Origin: an uncultured Alistipes sp.
Lineage (GTDB): Bacteria; Bacteroidota; Bacteroidia; Bacteroidales; Rikenellaceae
Reading direction: 5' to 3'
Length of the DNA: 64,000 nt
Assembly: GCA_944322005.1 (NCBI GenBank)
Contig: CALUNL010000007.1
Span: 1 to 64,000 of the forward strand
The position numbers and the translations under genes were made by a program. The notes beneath the pieces are model-generated. The model did no database searches. It had not been told where the DNA came from and saw only the letters and a program-made list of their open reading frames with translations. Shown one piece after another: positions 15,702 to 25,311 of the stretch; the first letter of the stretch is position 1, and each line of letters opens with the position of its first letter.

Positions 15702-16511
15702 ATGGCTAAAACCAAAATCCTGTACGTATGCCAGGAGATAACTCCTTATCTGCCGGAGACGGAGGAGTCCATCCTGTGCCGGCACCTGTCGCAGGCGATG
15801 CAGGAACGTGGCAACGAGATCCGGACGTTCATGCCGCGTTACGGATGCATCAACGAGCGCCGCAACCAGCTGCACGAAGTCATACGACTGTCGGGCATGA
15901 ACCTGATTATCGATGACAACGACCACCAGCTCATCATAAAGGTGGCCTCGATCCCATCGGCCCGCATACAGATATACTTCATCGACAACGACGACTTTTT
16001 TGCACGCAAGGCCGTCCTCAACGATGCCGACGGGCACCCGTTCGAGGACAATGACGGCCGCATGGTCTTCTTCGCCCGCGGCGTAATCGAGACCGTAAAG
16101 AAGCTGCGCTGGACCCCCGACATCGTGCATTGCCACGGATGGTTCTCGTCGATTGTCCCGGTATACCTGCGCAAGGCTTTCGACGACGACCCGGTGTTCC
16201 GCAACTCCAAAATCGTGATGTCGTTCTACGACGACCGCTTTACGGAACCTCTCGGCAACTCCCTCCGCAGCAAGATCGAGGGCGAAGGCATAAAGGACAA
16301 AAATCTTCCGATAATAGACACGCCTTCATACGAAAATCTCTGCCGGTACGTTATGACACATATCGACGGAGCGATTGCAGGTTCCCGAAACGCCGACAAT
16401 GGGGTATTGGAACTCGCGCGTCAGTGTGGAAAGCCGGTACTGGAGTACCATTCGCCCGACGAAGAGGGATTTTATGAAAATTACAACCGTTTCTATGAAG
16501 ATTTACTCTAA
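15702..16511 (+). CDS. Glycogen/starch synthase, catalytic N-terminal domain only
   Basis: 269 residues. The start KTKILYVCQEITPYLPET and later PDIVHCHGWFSSIVPVYLR match the GT5 starch-synthase N-terminal domain, where ADP-glucose synthases have the KxGGL region. Full GT5 enzymes are about 480 residues, and the C-terminal GT-B half is missing. Single-domain homologues of this length are common in Bacteroidetes, so it is not a local truncation. Whether it is catalytic is doubtful: the canonical KVGGL sequence is replaced by ITPYLPETE. Its last bases overlap the start of the following DUF4270 lipoprotein gene, implying coupling. Confidence 0.8.
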   Translation: MAKTKILYVCQEITPYLPETEESILCRHLSQAMQERGNEIRTFMPRYGCINERRNQLHEVIRLSGMNLIIDDNDHQLIIKVASIPSARIQIYFIDNDDFFARKAVLNDADGHPFEDNDGRMVFFARGVIETVKKLRWTPDIVHCHGWFSSIVPVYLRKAFDDDPVFRNSKIVMSFYDDRFTEPLGNSLRSKIEGEGIKDKNLPIIDTPSYENLCRYVMTHIDGAIAGSRNADNGVLELARQCGKPVLEYHSPDEEGFYENYNRFYEDLL

Positions 16512-18243
16512 TCTGCTGCGCGGTGCCTCCGGCATGGCGACTGCGGCCGCATGCCTGTTCGCCATGGCATTCTCGACCGGATGTTCGGCCGACGTCGACG
16601 AAACACTCGGTTACGAGATGCTGCCGCAGAACCAGAAGATGATAATGCGCCACCTCACGTTCAAGGGCGGCAAGGTAATCAAGTTCGACACGCAGAACAG
16701 CACCGACGACGAAAGCGTATACATAGAGACGCCTGCCCCGAGCGGAAACTTCTTCGAAACGACGCTCTACCGCACCGACTCGCTGATCTCATCCAACATC
16801 ACATACGGGTACCTCGGAGTGGAGAGAAGCGATACGTTCGGAATACGCTCGGCTGGATTCGCCTCGACGATAATGTACATGAATTCTCTCGACGAGGAGA
16901 CTGGATTCGGATACCTGCCGATCTTCGACACGATGAAACTCGTGCTTTCGATAGATTCATACGGCGGCGACACGCTCACCCCGGTCAACTATACCGTATA
17001 CGAGCTCCAGAAGCCGCTTATCGGCAACCTTGTATCGGCCGAGGATACGACCGCATACATCGGATGCGACCTGGGCACGATGTACGATGCCTCGAAACCT
17101 CTGTTCACCTTCACCTTCCCGAATCCGGACAAGAACATAGGCCCTTCGACGACGCTGCTGGCCATGGAGCCGGTCGACCTGTCGGAGAACGGCGCCACCT
17201 GGGACTTCGTCCGCAGGCTGATGCTCATCCCGGAGGACCGCAGCAGCGAGAACTGGGACGGATACGGCCGCGAGGGCATGGAGGTATACGAGGACGAGGC
17301 CAAGTGGATTGAGTTCATCAACGGAGTCTGCATAGTTCCCGACCTGAGCACCATAAAGGAGGGCGAACGCGGTGCGCTCTACGACACGCGCCTCTCCGCA
17401 TCGGGACTCTCGCTGCAGGGCCGAAGCCGCAACCCGAAGGACCCGACCCTCATAAAGGATACGGTCGGAATGTACTACTACTTCGTGGATGGAACAACCA
17501 CCCACGGCAACATATCCGCCAACAGCGTGCGGCACGACTACACGTCGGGCCTCAACAACGGCGTCGCTCCGCTGCTCGCCTCCTTCAACATGGAGTCGCA
17601 GGATGATGCCGGAAACAAGATCGACCGCGACAGCCGCACCCGCACCACCCTGTGCTACATAGAGGGAGTGGCCGGACCCGTCACGGAGCTATACTTCACG
17701 GACGACTTCATCGACGAGCTCAAGAATCTGATCAAGGACGAGGAGGGCGACTTCACGCTGGCCGGCATAAACCAGTGCCTGATATATTTCTACGTCACCA
17801 AGGCCGACTACGACTGGATGACGACGCAGGCCAACGCGGCGACACTTACACCATACCTCAACTCATCGATTTCACGACTCGGAACATACATCAACTACAA
17901 CTCCCTCACAAGTATTGTCGATTACGACTACGTGTACGAACAGACATACAGTTCGACGCTGGCGTACGACGGAAACCTCAACCGCAGCCGAGCCTGCTAC
18001 ATGATGAACATATCGGGCTACATGCAGAACCTGTTCAACTATGTGAACACGCTCGAGAAGGACGACACCGGCAAGTACGTCTTCAACGAGAACGACGAGA
18101 AATACACGCCGCGGACGATATACATAGGTCCGGAGGCCACTGCGCCGTATACGTTCAAGAGGTCGATAATACAGGGTATGGAGGGCGGAACATCGGAACA
18201 GGCCCCGATACACATCGAACTGACATACTCCATAGTGAAATAG
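16495..18243 (+). CDS. DUF4270-family outer lipoprotein
   Basis: 582 residues. A lipoprotein signal peptide ends in the lipobox FSTGC (Cys at residue 30), then a hydrophilic beta-rich body with YGYLGVERSDTFGIRSAGF..., repeated aromatic/acidic strands and IYIGPEATAPYTFKRSIIQG near the end, as in DUF4270 proteins. Those proteins are Bacteroidetes-specific and of unknown function, presumed surface or periplasmic. A second in-frame ATG seven codons upstream (16474) is possible; both overlap the preceding gene. The pairing starch-synthase-domain gene then DUF4270 recurs in the phylum (from memory). A terminator follows. Confidence 0.8.
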   Translation: MKIYSNLLRGASGMATAAACLFAMAFSTGCSADVDETLGYEMLPQNQKMIMRHLTFKGGKVIKFDTQNSTDDESVYIETPAPSGNFFETTLYRTDSLISSNITYGYLGVERSDTFGIRSAGFASTIMYMNSLDEETGFGYLPIFDTMKLVLSIDSYGGDTLTPVNYTVYELQKPLIGNLVSAEDTTAYIGCDLGTMYDASKPLFTFTFPNPDKNIGPSTTLLAMEPVDLSENGATWDFVRRLMLIPEDRSSENWDGYGREGMEVYEDEAKWIEFINGVCIVPDLSTIKEGERGALYDTRLSASGLSLQGRSRNPKDPTLIKDTVGMYYYFVDGTTTHGNISANSVRHDYTSGLNNGVAPLLASFNMESQDDAGNKIDRDSRTRTTLCYIEGVAGPVTELYFTDDFIDELKNLIKDEEGDFTLAGINQCLIYFYVTKADYDWMTTQANAATLTPYLNSSISRLGTYINYNSLTSIVDYDYVYEQTYSSTLAYDGNLNRSRACYMMNISGYMQNLFNYVNTLEKDDTGKYVFNENDEKYTPRTIYIGPEATAPYTFKRSIIQGMEGGTSEQAPIHIELTYSIVK

Positions 18244-18275
18244 GGATGACTGAACAGAATATTTGAAACCACACG

Positions 18276-18306
18276 ACGAAACCTAAGGGATACACTTAGG
18301 TTTCGT
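18276..18306 (+). terminator. Terminator after the DUF4270 gene
   Basis: A perfect 12-bp stem, ACGAAACCTAAG with its complement, around a 7-nt loop, followed by TTTGT. It separates the DUF4270 gene from topA. Confidence 0.7.
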
Positions 18307-18337
18307 TTGTCTGTGGCTGCCGTTAAACAACGTTGAA

Positions 18338-20635
18338 ATGCAAGACAATCTAGTAATCGTAGAGTCGCCGGCCAAGGCGAAGACCATAGAGAAGTTCCTC
18401 GGGAAGAATTTTATCGTAAAGTCCAGCTTCGGACACATACGCGACCTCTCGAAGAAGGATCTCGGCATCGACATCGAACACTCATACACCCCGTCGTACG
18501 AAATACCTTCGGACAAGAAAAAGGTCGTCGAGGAGCTCTCCAAACTATCGAAACAGGTCGAAACCGTATGGCTCGCATCCGATGAGGACCGCGAGGGAGA
18601 GGCCATAGCATGGCACCTTACGGAGGTGTTGGGGTTGCCTGTGGACCAGACACGACGCATCGTATTCCACGAGATTACCAAAACAGCCATACTAAACGCA
18701 ATAGAGACCCCGCGTACGGTTGACATGAACCTCGTCAACGCACAGCAGGCACGGCGCGTACTCGACCGCCTGGTCGGATTCGAACTTTCGCCCATCCTCT
18801 GGAAGAAGGTGCGCCCGGCGCTCTCGGCAGGCCGCGTGCAGAGCGTAGCCGTACGGCTGATCGTTGAGCGCGAACGCGAAATAATCAACTTCAAGACAAC
18901 GTCCTCATATCGCGTAACGGCCCAGTTCTTCTCGCCTTCGGATCCTGACAAGGTGCTCTTCAGGGCGGAATACCAGCAGCGGTTCAAGACCAGGGAGGAG
19001 GCTCTGGAGATGCTCGGCCGCTGCCGCGATGCGGAGTTCACGGTGGAGAGCACCGAGATAAAGCCGGTAAAGAGATACCCGGCGCCACCGTTCACCACAT
19101 CCACACTCCAGCAGGAGGCGGGACGCAAGTACGGCATGTCGGTGGCACAGACCATGTCAATCGCACAGAAGCTCTACGAGCAGGGACTCATCACCTACAT
19201 GCGAACCGACTCGGTCAACCTCTCGTCACTGGCCATAGCCAAATGCCGTGAGGAGATCACGGCGCTCTTCGGCGAGAAGTACTCCTCGGCCCACAACTAC
19301 ACGACAAAGAGCAAGGGGGCGCAGGAGGCTCACGAGGCCATACGTCCGACCTATATCGACCGCCGCGAGATAGAGGGCACGGCTGCCGAGAAGAGGATAT
19401 ACGACCTTATATGGAAGCGCACGGTCGCTTCGCAGATGGTTGCGGCCGACATCGACCGCACGACAATCTCCATACACATGTCCGGAAGCGACGTACGTTT
19501 CACGGCGTCGGGCGACACGCTCCGTTTCGACGGATTCCTGCGGCTCTACTCCGAGAGCACCGAGGATGACGGAGAGCAGAACGAGCAGGCCGTACTGCCG
19601 CACCTCGAGGCCGGAGAGGCACTCAAGGCACAGGAGATTTCGGCTACCGAACGCTTTTCGATGCCGCCGATGCGATACAACGAGGCACTTCTCGTGAAAC
19701 GTCTCGAGGAGCTGGGCATAGGACGTCCGTCGACATATGCGCCGACCATATCGACAATCATATCGCGCGGATATGTGGACAAGAGCAGCCGTCCCGCCCA
19801 CAAACGCGCCTATACGCAGATTACGCTGCGCGGCGGCAACATCACCGAGAAACAGCTCACCGAAAACTACGGAGCCGAGAAGAACCGTCTGGCTCCGACC
19901 GACATCGGAATGGTCGTAAACGACTACCTCGAGAACCACTTCAGCAGCATCATGGACTACAACTTCACGGCCAACGTCGAGAAGGAGTTCGACCGCATAG
20001 CCGAAGGAGAGCTCAAGTGGAACAAGATGATAGACGACTTCTACCGTCCGTTCCATACGCTCGTGAACGCAGCCATCGAGACACAGGAGCCGAAGAACTC
20101 GCAGGTGCGCGTGTTGGGCACCGACCCGGCGAGCGGCCACACGGTCAAGGCCCGCATCGGACGTTACGGCCCGATGGTCGAGATCGAGGCTGCGGAGGGC
20201 GAAAAGCCGCGCTACGCCTCCATGAAGAAGGGCCAGCTCATAGAGTCGATAACGCTCGATGAGGCGCTCGAGCTCTTCTCGCTGCCGCGTACGGTAGGCA
20301 AACTCGACGGAGAGGATGTGGTGATAGGCATAGGACGTTTCGGAGCATACGTACGCCACGGCTCCCTGTTCGCATCGCTTGCCAAGGGCGACGACCCGTA
20401 CACACTCTCGTACGACAGGGCCGTCGAGCTCATACACGCACAGGAGAGGCAGAAACAGCTGGCGAACACCCCTCTGCGAACATTTGCGGAGGATGCCGAA
20501 CTGACCGTCAAGAACGGACGCTACGGAGCCTACATAGCATGGAAGGGAAAGAACTACCGTCTGCCGAAGGGGGCTAAGGTAGAGGAGCTGACCTATGAAG
20601 AGTGCATGAAGACGATATCGCAATCAAAAAAATAA
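18338..20635 (+). CDS. topA: DNA topoisomerase I (type IA)
   Basis: 765 residues. It relaxes negative supercoils by transient cleavage of one strand. The N-terminal Toprim domain starts NLVIVESPAKAKTIEKFLG, with the acidic DEDREGEAIAWHL block near residues 83-95. The active-site Tyr lies in GLITYMRTDSVNLS near residue 287. The gate domain IGRPSTYAPTI... and C-terminal DNA-binding repeats (GRYGPMVE, GRFGAYV, GRYGAYIAWKG) replace the Cys4 zinc fingers of E. coli TopA, as in this phylum. No obvious promoter precedes it within the 30 nt after the terminator. Confidence 0.96.
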   Translation: MQDNLVIVESPAKAKTIEKFLGKNFIVKSSFGHIRDLSKKDLGIDIEHSYTPSYEIPSDKKKVVEELSKLSKQVETVWLASDEDREGEAIAWHLTEVLGLPVDQTRRIVFHEITKTAILNAIETPRTVDMNLVNAQQARRVLDRLVGFELSPILWKKVRPALSAGRVQSVAVRLIVEREREIINFKTTSSYRVTAQFFSPSDPDKVLFRAEYQQRFKTREEALEMLGRCRDAEFTVESTEIKPVKRYPAPPFTTSTLQQEAGRKYGMSVAQTMSIAQKLYEQGLITYMRTDSVNLSSLAIAKCREEITALFGEKYSSAHNYTTKSKGAQEAHEAIRPTYIDRREIEGTAAEKRIYDLIWKRTVASQMVAADIDRTTISIHMSGSDVRFTASGDTLRFDGFLRLYSESTEDDGEQNEQAVLPHLEAGEALKAQEISATERFSMPPMRYNEALLVKRLEELGIGRPSTYAPTISTIISRGYVDKSSRPAHKRAYTQITLRGGNITEKQLTENYGAEKNRLAPTDIGMVVNDYLENHFSSIMDYNFTANVEKEFDRIAEGELKWNKMIDDFYRPFHTLVNAAIETQEPKNSQVRVLGTDPASGHTVKARIGRYGPMVEIEAAEGEKPRYASMKKGQLIESITLDEALELFSLPRTVGKLDGEDVVIGIGRFGAYVRHGSLFASLAKGDDPYTLSYDRAVELIHAQERQKQLANTPLRTFAEDAELTVKNGRYGAYIAWKGKNYRLPKGAKVEELTYEECMKTISQSKK

Positions 20636-20645
20636 CACTGGAACA

Positions 20646-21851
20646 ATGAAGAGACTCATCGTAACGCTATTGGCTGCGGCCGCACTGTTCACTACGGCAT
20701 CCGCACAACAGGAGGGACCGCAGAAAACGGAGGAGAAACAGGGATATGTCTTCACCGATGTCAAGACCATTCCGACAACGCCGGTAAAGAACCAGTACCG
20801 GAGCGGCACCTGCTGGTGCTATGCCACCCTCTCGTTCATCGAGAGCGAGATCATGCGTGCCGGAGGGGAGCCGATACACCTGTCGGAGATGTGGATCGTG
20901 CGCAACATATACTTCGAGAAGGCGGTCAAGTACGTCCGCCTGCACGGAAGCCTGAACTTCTGCGTCGGAGGAGCCGACCATGACGTGATACACGGAATCG
21001 AGCGCTACGGCATCGTACCGGAGGAGGTCTATCCGGGTCTCAACTACGGCACCGACAAGCCTGTGTTCGGCGAGATCGACGCCGTCCTGAAGGCCTACGT
21101 CGACGCCGTGATCAGCAATCCGAACAAGAAGCTCACCACCGCATGGCAGGATGGACTGAACGGCATACTCGACGCATATTTCGGCAAGATGCCGGAGACA
21201 TTCACGTACAACGGCAAGGAGTACACCCCGAAGTCGTTCGCCGAGTCGCTGCCGGTGAAGATGTCGGACTACGTGTCGCTCACATCGTACACCCACCATC
21301 CGTTCTACTCGAAGTTCATACTCGAGGTGCCTGACAACTGGATGTGGGGAGAGGTCTACAACCTCCCGCTCGAGGAGCTGATGCAGGTCATCGACAACTC
21401 GCTGGCCGAGGGCCACACCGTAGGCTGGGGAGCCGACGTCTCGGAGCGCGGATTCAGCCGCACGAAGGCCATAGCCATCATCCCGGAGGATGACATCGAG
21501 AGCATGAGCGGAACCGAGGCGGAGAGGTGGGGCAAGCTCTCGCGCAAGGAGCGCGAAAAGGAGCTCTACGGATTCGAGAAGCCGGGCCGCGAGAAGAAGA
21601 TTACCCAGCAGATGCGCCAGGAGGCCTTCGACAACTACGAGACCACCGACGACCACGGAATGGTGATAATGGGTACGGCAACCGACCAGTGCGGCAACAG
21701 GTACTTCAAGGTGCAGAACTCCTGGGGAGTGATGCCGCCTTACGACGGATTCTACTACTTCTCGCGTCCGTTCGTGGAGTACAAGACGATGTCCGTGACC
21801 GTCAACCGCAACGTCATACCGAAGGATATACGCAAGAAGCTCGGGCTGTAA
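20646..21851 (+). CDS. C1B cysteine aminopeptidase (bleomycin hydrolase/PepC family), secreted
   Basis: 401 residues. A Sec signal peptide (MKRLIVTLLAAAALFTTASA) precedes the catalytic domain, so it acts in the periplasm or outside, unlike cytoplasmic PepC. Catalytic residues: Gln50 and Cys56 in NQYRSGTCWCYA, His in DDHGMVIMG near 339, and Asn in VQNSWG near 356. The region KYVRLHGSLNFCVGGADHDVI matches family substrate-site loops. It starts 10 nt after topA with no promoter between, so the two are probably cotranscribed. A perfect palindromic terminator follows. Confidence 0.92.
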   Translation: MKRLIVTLLAAAALFTTASAQQEGPQKTEEKQGYVFTDVKTIPTTPVKNQYRSGTCWCYATLSFIESEIMRAGGEPIHLSEMWIVRNIYFEKAVKYVRLHGSLNFCVGGADHDVIHGIERYGIVPEEVYPGLNYGTDKPVFGEIDAVLKAYVDAVISNPNKKLTTAWQDGLNGILDAYFGKMPETFTYNGKEYTPKSFAESLPVKMSDYVSLTSYTHHPFYSKFILEVPDNWMWGEVYNLPLEELMQVIDNSLAEGHTVGWGADVSERGFSRTKAIAIIPEDDIESMSGTEAERWGKLSRKEREKELYGFEKPGREKKITQQMRQEAFDNYETTDDHGMVIMGTATDQCGNRYFKVQNSWGVMPPYDGFYYFSRPFVEYKTMSVTVNRNVIPKDIRKKLGL

Positions 21852-21870
21852 CCGTCCGGCAAGACAAGAC

Positions 21871-21908
21871 GACAGGCGGGGCACATTCCGGAATGTGCCC
21901 CGCCTGTC
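21871..21908. terminator. Bidirectional palindromic terminator between convergent genes
   Basis: A perfect 38-bp palindrome (18-bp arms starting GACAGGCGGGGCAC) centred between the C1B peptidase and the MATE gene. There is little T-run, but its position and symmetry suit a shared terminator. Confidence 0.7.
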
Positions 21909-21967
21909 ATTTCATTTCAGGCCGCAGCCCGCGTTGCACGGCGTCTGCCCCCTGCGGTGCTTGTCCC

Positions 21968-23422
21968 CTATCTTCTCTTGCCCTTCAGTCCGGAGTTCAT
22001 GGACATGTTCTCCTCGCGGCGCATCTGCCGGAGCTGGTATGTAAGGAATACAGCCGCAACGACAATCGACGCGCTGTCGGCTATAGGCATCGAAATCCAT
22101 ACGCCATATGCGCCCAGATAGTGAGGAATAATCCACAACAGCGGGAGCAGGAACAGCATCTGGCGCGTCAGCGAGATGAATATGGCGAACGGAGCCTTGC
22201 CTATGTACTGGAAGAAGTTTCCGGCCACGATCTGGAATCCCACGAGAGGGAACATCGTGATGATTATTCGCAGGCCCTGTGTCGCCGCTGCTATCATGAG
22301 CTGCTCGTCGCCGCTCTTGGATGAATCGACGAAGAGACTGGCTATGGCCGCCGGGGCGAACTGTCCGAGCAGGAAGCCCACCGTAGCGATGCCCATGCCG
22401 CAGAATATTGTCAGTTTTAGCGTCTTACGCACCCGGTCGAAGTTCCTTGCACCGTAGTTGTAACCGACAATAGGCTGCATGCCCTGGTTAAGGCCCTGTA
22501 TAACCATGATAAAGAGCAGCACGACACGGTTCATGATACCGTATGCGCCGACATAGATATCGCCCGCACCGGCCGTCCTGACAACATCGTCGGCACCGGT
22601 TCCACCGTAGAGCAGCAGAGCATGGTTGACGAAGGCGGCAACCATCGATGCACACAGGTTGAGTAGGAACGGAGCCATTCCTATGGATACAATGGCGAAT
22701 ATTATCTTGCGGTCAAAACGGAACGACGAGCGCTTGAAGCGTATGAAACTGTTTTTGGAACAGAAATGATGCAGCGTTATCACACACGAAACACTCTGTG
22801 CGATGACTGTAGCCGCCGCAGAGCCCCGTATGCCCCATCCGAACTTGAAGATGAAGAGCGGATTGAGGATCAGGTTCAGGAATACGGCCGTCAGCATTAT
22901 CATCATCGCCTTCTGCGGGTATCCCGAGGCCCTTATCTGTTCGTTAAGGCTCAGATAGAGATGGGTCACTACATTGCCCGCCATTATTATCTGCATGAAA
23001 TCGCGGGCATACGATATGGTCTGCTCAGTGGCCTGGCCGCCGCTGAACAGAAGCAGTATCTCGTCAAGGAACACGAGCATGACAACCATCACGCCGACAC
23101 CCAGCACGATATTGAGCAACACGGCATTGCCGAGGGTCTTCTCGGCGGCAATCTTGTTGCCTTCGCCGAGACGTATCGATATCCGGGCTGCGGCACCTAT
23201 GCCGACCATCGTACCGAAGGCCGATGCGATGTTCATGATAGGCATCGTTATGGCCATGCCGGCAATGGCGGCACCGCCGACGCCGTGGCCCACGAAGATG
23301 CTGTCGATGATATGGTACAGCGAGGATGATGCCATGGCTATGATGGCCGGAATGGCATAACGCATCAACAGCTTTCCGATGCTGTCGGTACCCAACGACA
23401 ATGTAGATGATTTACTGCCCAT
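21968..23422 (-). CDS. MATE-family efflux transporter
   Basis: 484 residues with twelve predicted membrane helices in two six-helix halves, exporting drugs or metabolites by Na+ or H+ antiport. The start region has the MATE pattern GKLLMRYAIPAIIAMASSSLYHIIDSIFVG. The second half repeats it near MAPFLLNLCASMVAAFVNHALL, and QGMQPIVGYNYGARN is the usual loop. The ATG at 23422 is chosen because the -7 element TATCTTTG lies at 23431-23438, inside the longer open frame. Substrate unknown. Transcribed alone. Confidence 0.9.
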   Translation of the reverse strand: MGSKSSTLSLGTDSIGKLLMRYAIPAIIAMASSSLYHIIDSIFVGHGVGGAAIAGMAITMPIMNIASAFGTMVGIGAAARISIRLGEGNKIAAEKTLGNAVLLNIVLGVGVMVVMLVFLDEILLLFSGGQATEQTISYARDFMQIIMAGNVVTHLYLSLNEQIRASGYPQKAMMIMLTAVFLNLILNPLFIFKFGWGIRGSAAATVIAQSVSCVITLHHFCSKNSFIRFKRSSFRFDRKIIFAIVSIGMAPFLLNLCASMVAAFVNHALLLYGGTGADDVVRTAGAGDIYVGAYGIMNRVVLLFIMVIQGLNQGMQPIVGYNYGARNFDRVRKTLKLTIFCGMGIATVGFLLGQFAPAAIASLFVDSSKSGDEQLMIAAATQGLRIIITMFPLVGFQIVAGNFFQYIGKAPFAIFISLTRQMLFLLPLLWIIPHYLGAYGVWISMPIADSASIVVAAVFLTYQLRQMRREENMSMNSGLKGKRR

Positions 23423-23430
23423 ACAGGCTG

Positions 23431-23438
23431 CAAAGATA
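23431..23438 (-). promoter_or_regulatory. -7 element of the MATE gene
   Basis: TATCTTTG on the minus strand, 9 nt before the ATG at 23422, implying a nearly leaderless mRNA. A TTTG occurs only 14 nt upstream, shorter than consensus. Confidence 0.4.
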
Positions 23439-23444
23439 GGAAAA

Positions 23445-24011
23445 CTATCCGACAAAGACAACGATGTTGTCTTTCTCACGTCGCATGCGCATGCGCAGGA
23501 CCCTGCCGCAAACGCTGCCGTCGATGGTTCCGCCGTCGAAATCGACGGCGACTATCTTCATGTCCGACAGAAGGTTATGGACTCCATGCCGGCAATATTT
23601 GTACATCGTCTCCTTTGCGCACCATGCAGCGGCCGGAAAGTCGGGGTGCGGGGAGAGCGACATCTCGCCGGGGGACAGGTATTTCGGCAGGACATGTCCG
23701 AAATTTCGCATAATCCGTTCGATATCCACAGCACACGGTTTGTCGGATATCACCACCGCAACGTAGTCGGCGCTGTGGGAGACCCCTATATGGATGTCGC
23801 TGCGCCCTACGACGACCGGACCGCCCCACTCATCGTATCCGAGTTCGATATCCCGGCCGAGTTCGCGGTAGACTATCGCACGCCAGCCGAGATATCCGCT
23901 GCGGCGCGACTCCGAACCGAACTCCGCGGCGCGCAACAGATCGGACTCCCTGACGGAGCCGGCAAGCTGTCCGGACGGGAGCAGCCTCTCTATGAAGAGC
24001 GAGCTACTCAT
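23445..24011 (-). CDS. 4'-phosphopantetheinyl transferase superfamily protein
   Basis: 188 residues, Sfp/HetI-like. It transfers phosphopantetheine from CoA to a Ser of carrier proteins. Family motifs: GVSHSADYVAVVISDKPCAVDIE (residues 75-97, with the Mg-binding Asp and Glu) and WCAKETMYKY (about 129-138), whose Lys-Glu pair is the second signature. Its start overlaps the end of gldE by 8 nt, so it is the last gene of the division/gldE run. A phosphopantetheinyl transferase next to gldE recurs in Bacteroidetes. The carrier protein target is not in the window. Confidence 0.88.
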   Translation of the reverse strand: MSSSLFIERLLPSGQLAGSVRESDLLRAAEFGSESRRSGYLGWRAIVYRELGRDIELGYDEWGGPVVVGRSDIHIGVSHSADYVAVVISDKPCAVDIERIMRNFGHVLPKYLSPGEMSLSPHPDFPAAAWCAKETMYKYCRHGVHNLLSDMKIVAVDFDGGTIDGSVCGRVLRMRMRREKDNIVVFVG

Positions 24012-25287
24012 CGCCGCGCTCCACTATGACCTTGATTTTCTCTATGCGGTGACCCTCTACGGAGTGCACGACCATGCGGATGCCGTGCGCACTCACCTCG
24101 TCGCCCTTCTTGAGCAGGTCGCGGTTGATTTCGAGCATCAGTCCGGCAATGGTCTCGGCACGTCCGCGCACATCCTCGAAGAGTTCGTCGTCGAGCTCCA
24201 GTACGCGGAGCATGTCCACTATATGGGTCTTGCCGTCGAACAGGTAGGTGTTCTCGTTCAGACGGCGGTAGAATGTCTCCTCCGTATCGCTCTCGTCGGT
24301 AATCTCGCCTACGACCTCCTCCAGGATATCCTCCAGCGAGACGAGACCCTGCGTGGCGCCGTATTCGTCCACCACGATGGCCATGTGGACCTTGTCGTTC
24401 TGGAAATCCTCGAGCATCGAGTTTATCTTCTTGTGCGTCGGCACGAAGTATGGCTCGCGCACGAGTCTCCGCCAGTCGAAATCGTCCGGCATGTTGATGT
24501 ACTGCAGCAGGTCCTTCACGAAGAGCGTGCCCTTTATGTGGTCGAGGTCGTCGTCATAGACCGGAAGCCGCGAATAGCCCGACTCAATGATGATCCGCTT
24601 GACCTCCCCGAACGACATGTCGTACTCCACGGCCTTTATGTCGAGACGCGGCCGCATTATGTCGTCCACTTCGCGGTTGGCGAAGGTGACTATGCCCGAG
24701 AGCATCTTCTGCTCCTCGCTCGATGAGGCCGTGGTCATGTCGACGGCATCGGCAAGCTCCTCGATGGAGATGTCGCTGTAGTGCGACGCCTTCTCGCCTA
24801 TGAGGCTGCTGGTGCGTATCAGCACGTACGACATCGGATAGAAGACCCAACGCAGCAAAAGCAGCGGCTGCGACAGCGTCAACGCCACCCGTACGTTCGA
24901 ACCCTGTGCGAAGATCTTCGGCAGTATCTCGCCGAAAAGCAGCAGCAGGAACGTCACGAAAACTCCCGTGAAGAGGAATTCGAAACGCTCGAAACGCAGC
25001 ATCAGGTCTATCGCCTTCGACGAAAGCACGACGATGCATATGTTGACAAGGTTGTTTACGACAAGTATCGTCGCAAGCAGCGTGTCTGGGTCTTTCAACA
25101 ACTTTATCACGCCGTCGGCCGAGAGCGTCCCGCGCTGCTTTATGTCGCGCAGGTTGGCCGGCGAGAGCGAGAAGTATGCAGCCTCGGCTCCGGAGACCAT
25201 CGCCGACACGCACAACAGCAACGCGGTTGCGACAATAAGCCCTATGGCCTGCGGCGGACAGCCGAGATATGTTACGAAATCAAACAT
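24004..25287 (-). CDS. gldE: Gliding motility-associated protein GldE (CNNM/CorC-type)
   Basis: 427 residues. An N-terminal DUF21 membrane domain with three to four helices (LIVATALLLCVSAMVSGAEAAYFSLS...) is followed by paired CBS domains (MRPRLDIKAV...; IVVDEYGATQGLVSLEDILEEVVGEI) and a C-terminal CorC_HlyC domain. This is the GldE architecture. GldE was named in gliding Flavobacteria but is retained in non-gliding gut Bacteroidales, where a metal-transport or envelope role is likely. It lies 24 nt after ftsZ and overlaps the phosphopantetheinyl transferase gene. Confidence 0.87.
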   Translation of the reverse strand: MFDFVTYLGCPPQAIGLIVATALLLCVSAMVSGAEAAYFSLSPANLRDIKQRGTLSADGVIKLLKDPDTLLATILVVNNLVNICIVVLSSKAIDLMLRFERFEFLFTGVFVTFLLLLFGEILPKIFAQGSNVRVALTLSQPLLLLRWVFYPMSYVLIRTSSLIGEKASHYSDISIEELADAVDMTTASSSEEQKMLSGIVTFANREVDDIMRPRLDIKAVEYDMSFGEVKRIIIESGYSRLPVYDDDLDHIKGTLFVKDLLQYINMPDDFDWRRLVREPYFVPTHKKINSMLEDFQNDKVHMAIVVDEYGATQGLVSLEDILEEVVGEITDESDTEETFYRRLNENTYLFDGKTHIVDMLRVLELDDELFEDVRGRAETIAGLMLEINRDLLKKGDEVSAHGIRMVVHSVEGHRIEKIKVIVERGDE

Positions 25288-25311
25288 CTTATCAGCAAGG
25301 TGTCGTACGTT

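Noticed and set aside
15702-16511. Truncated glycogen synthase (pseudogene)
   Set aside because: Frame is intact, the end overlaps the next gene neatly, and single-domain homologues of this length are known in the phylum.
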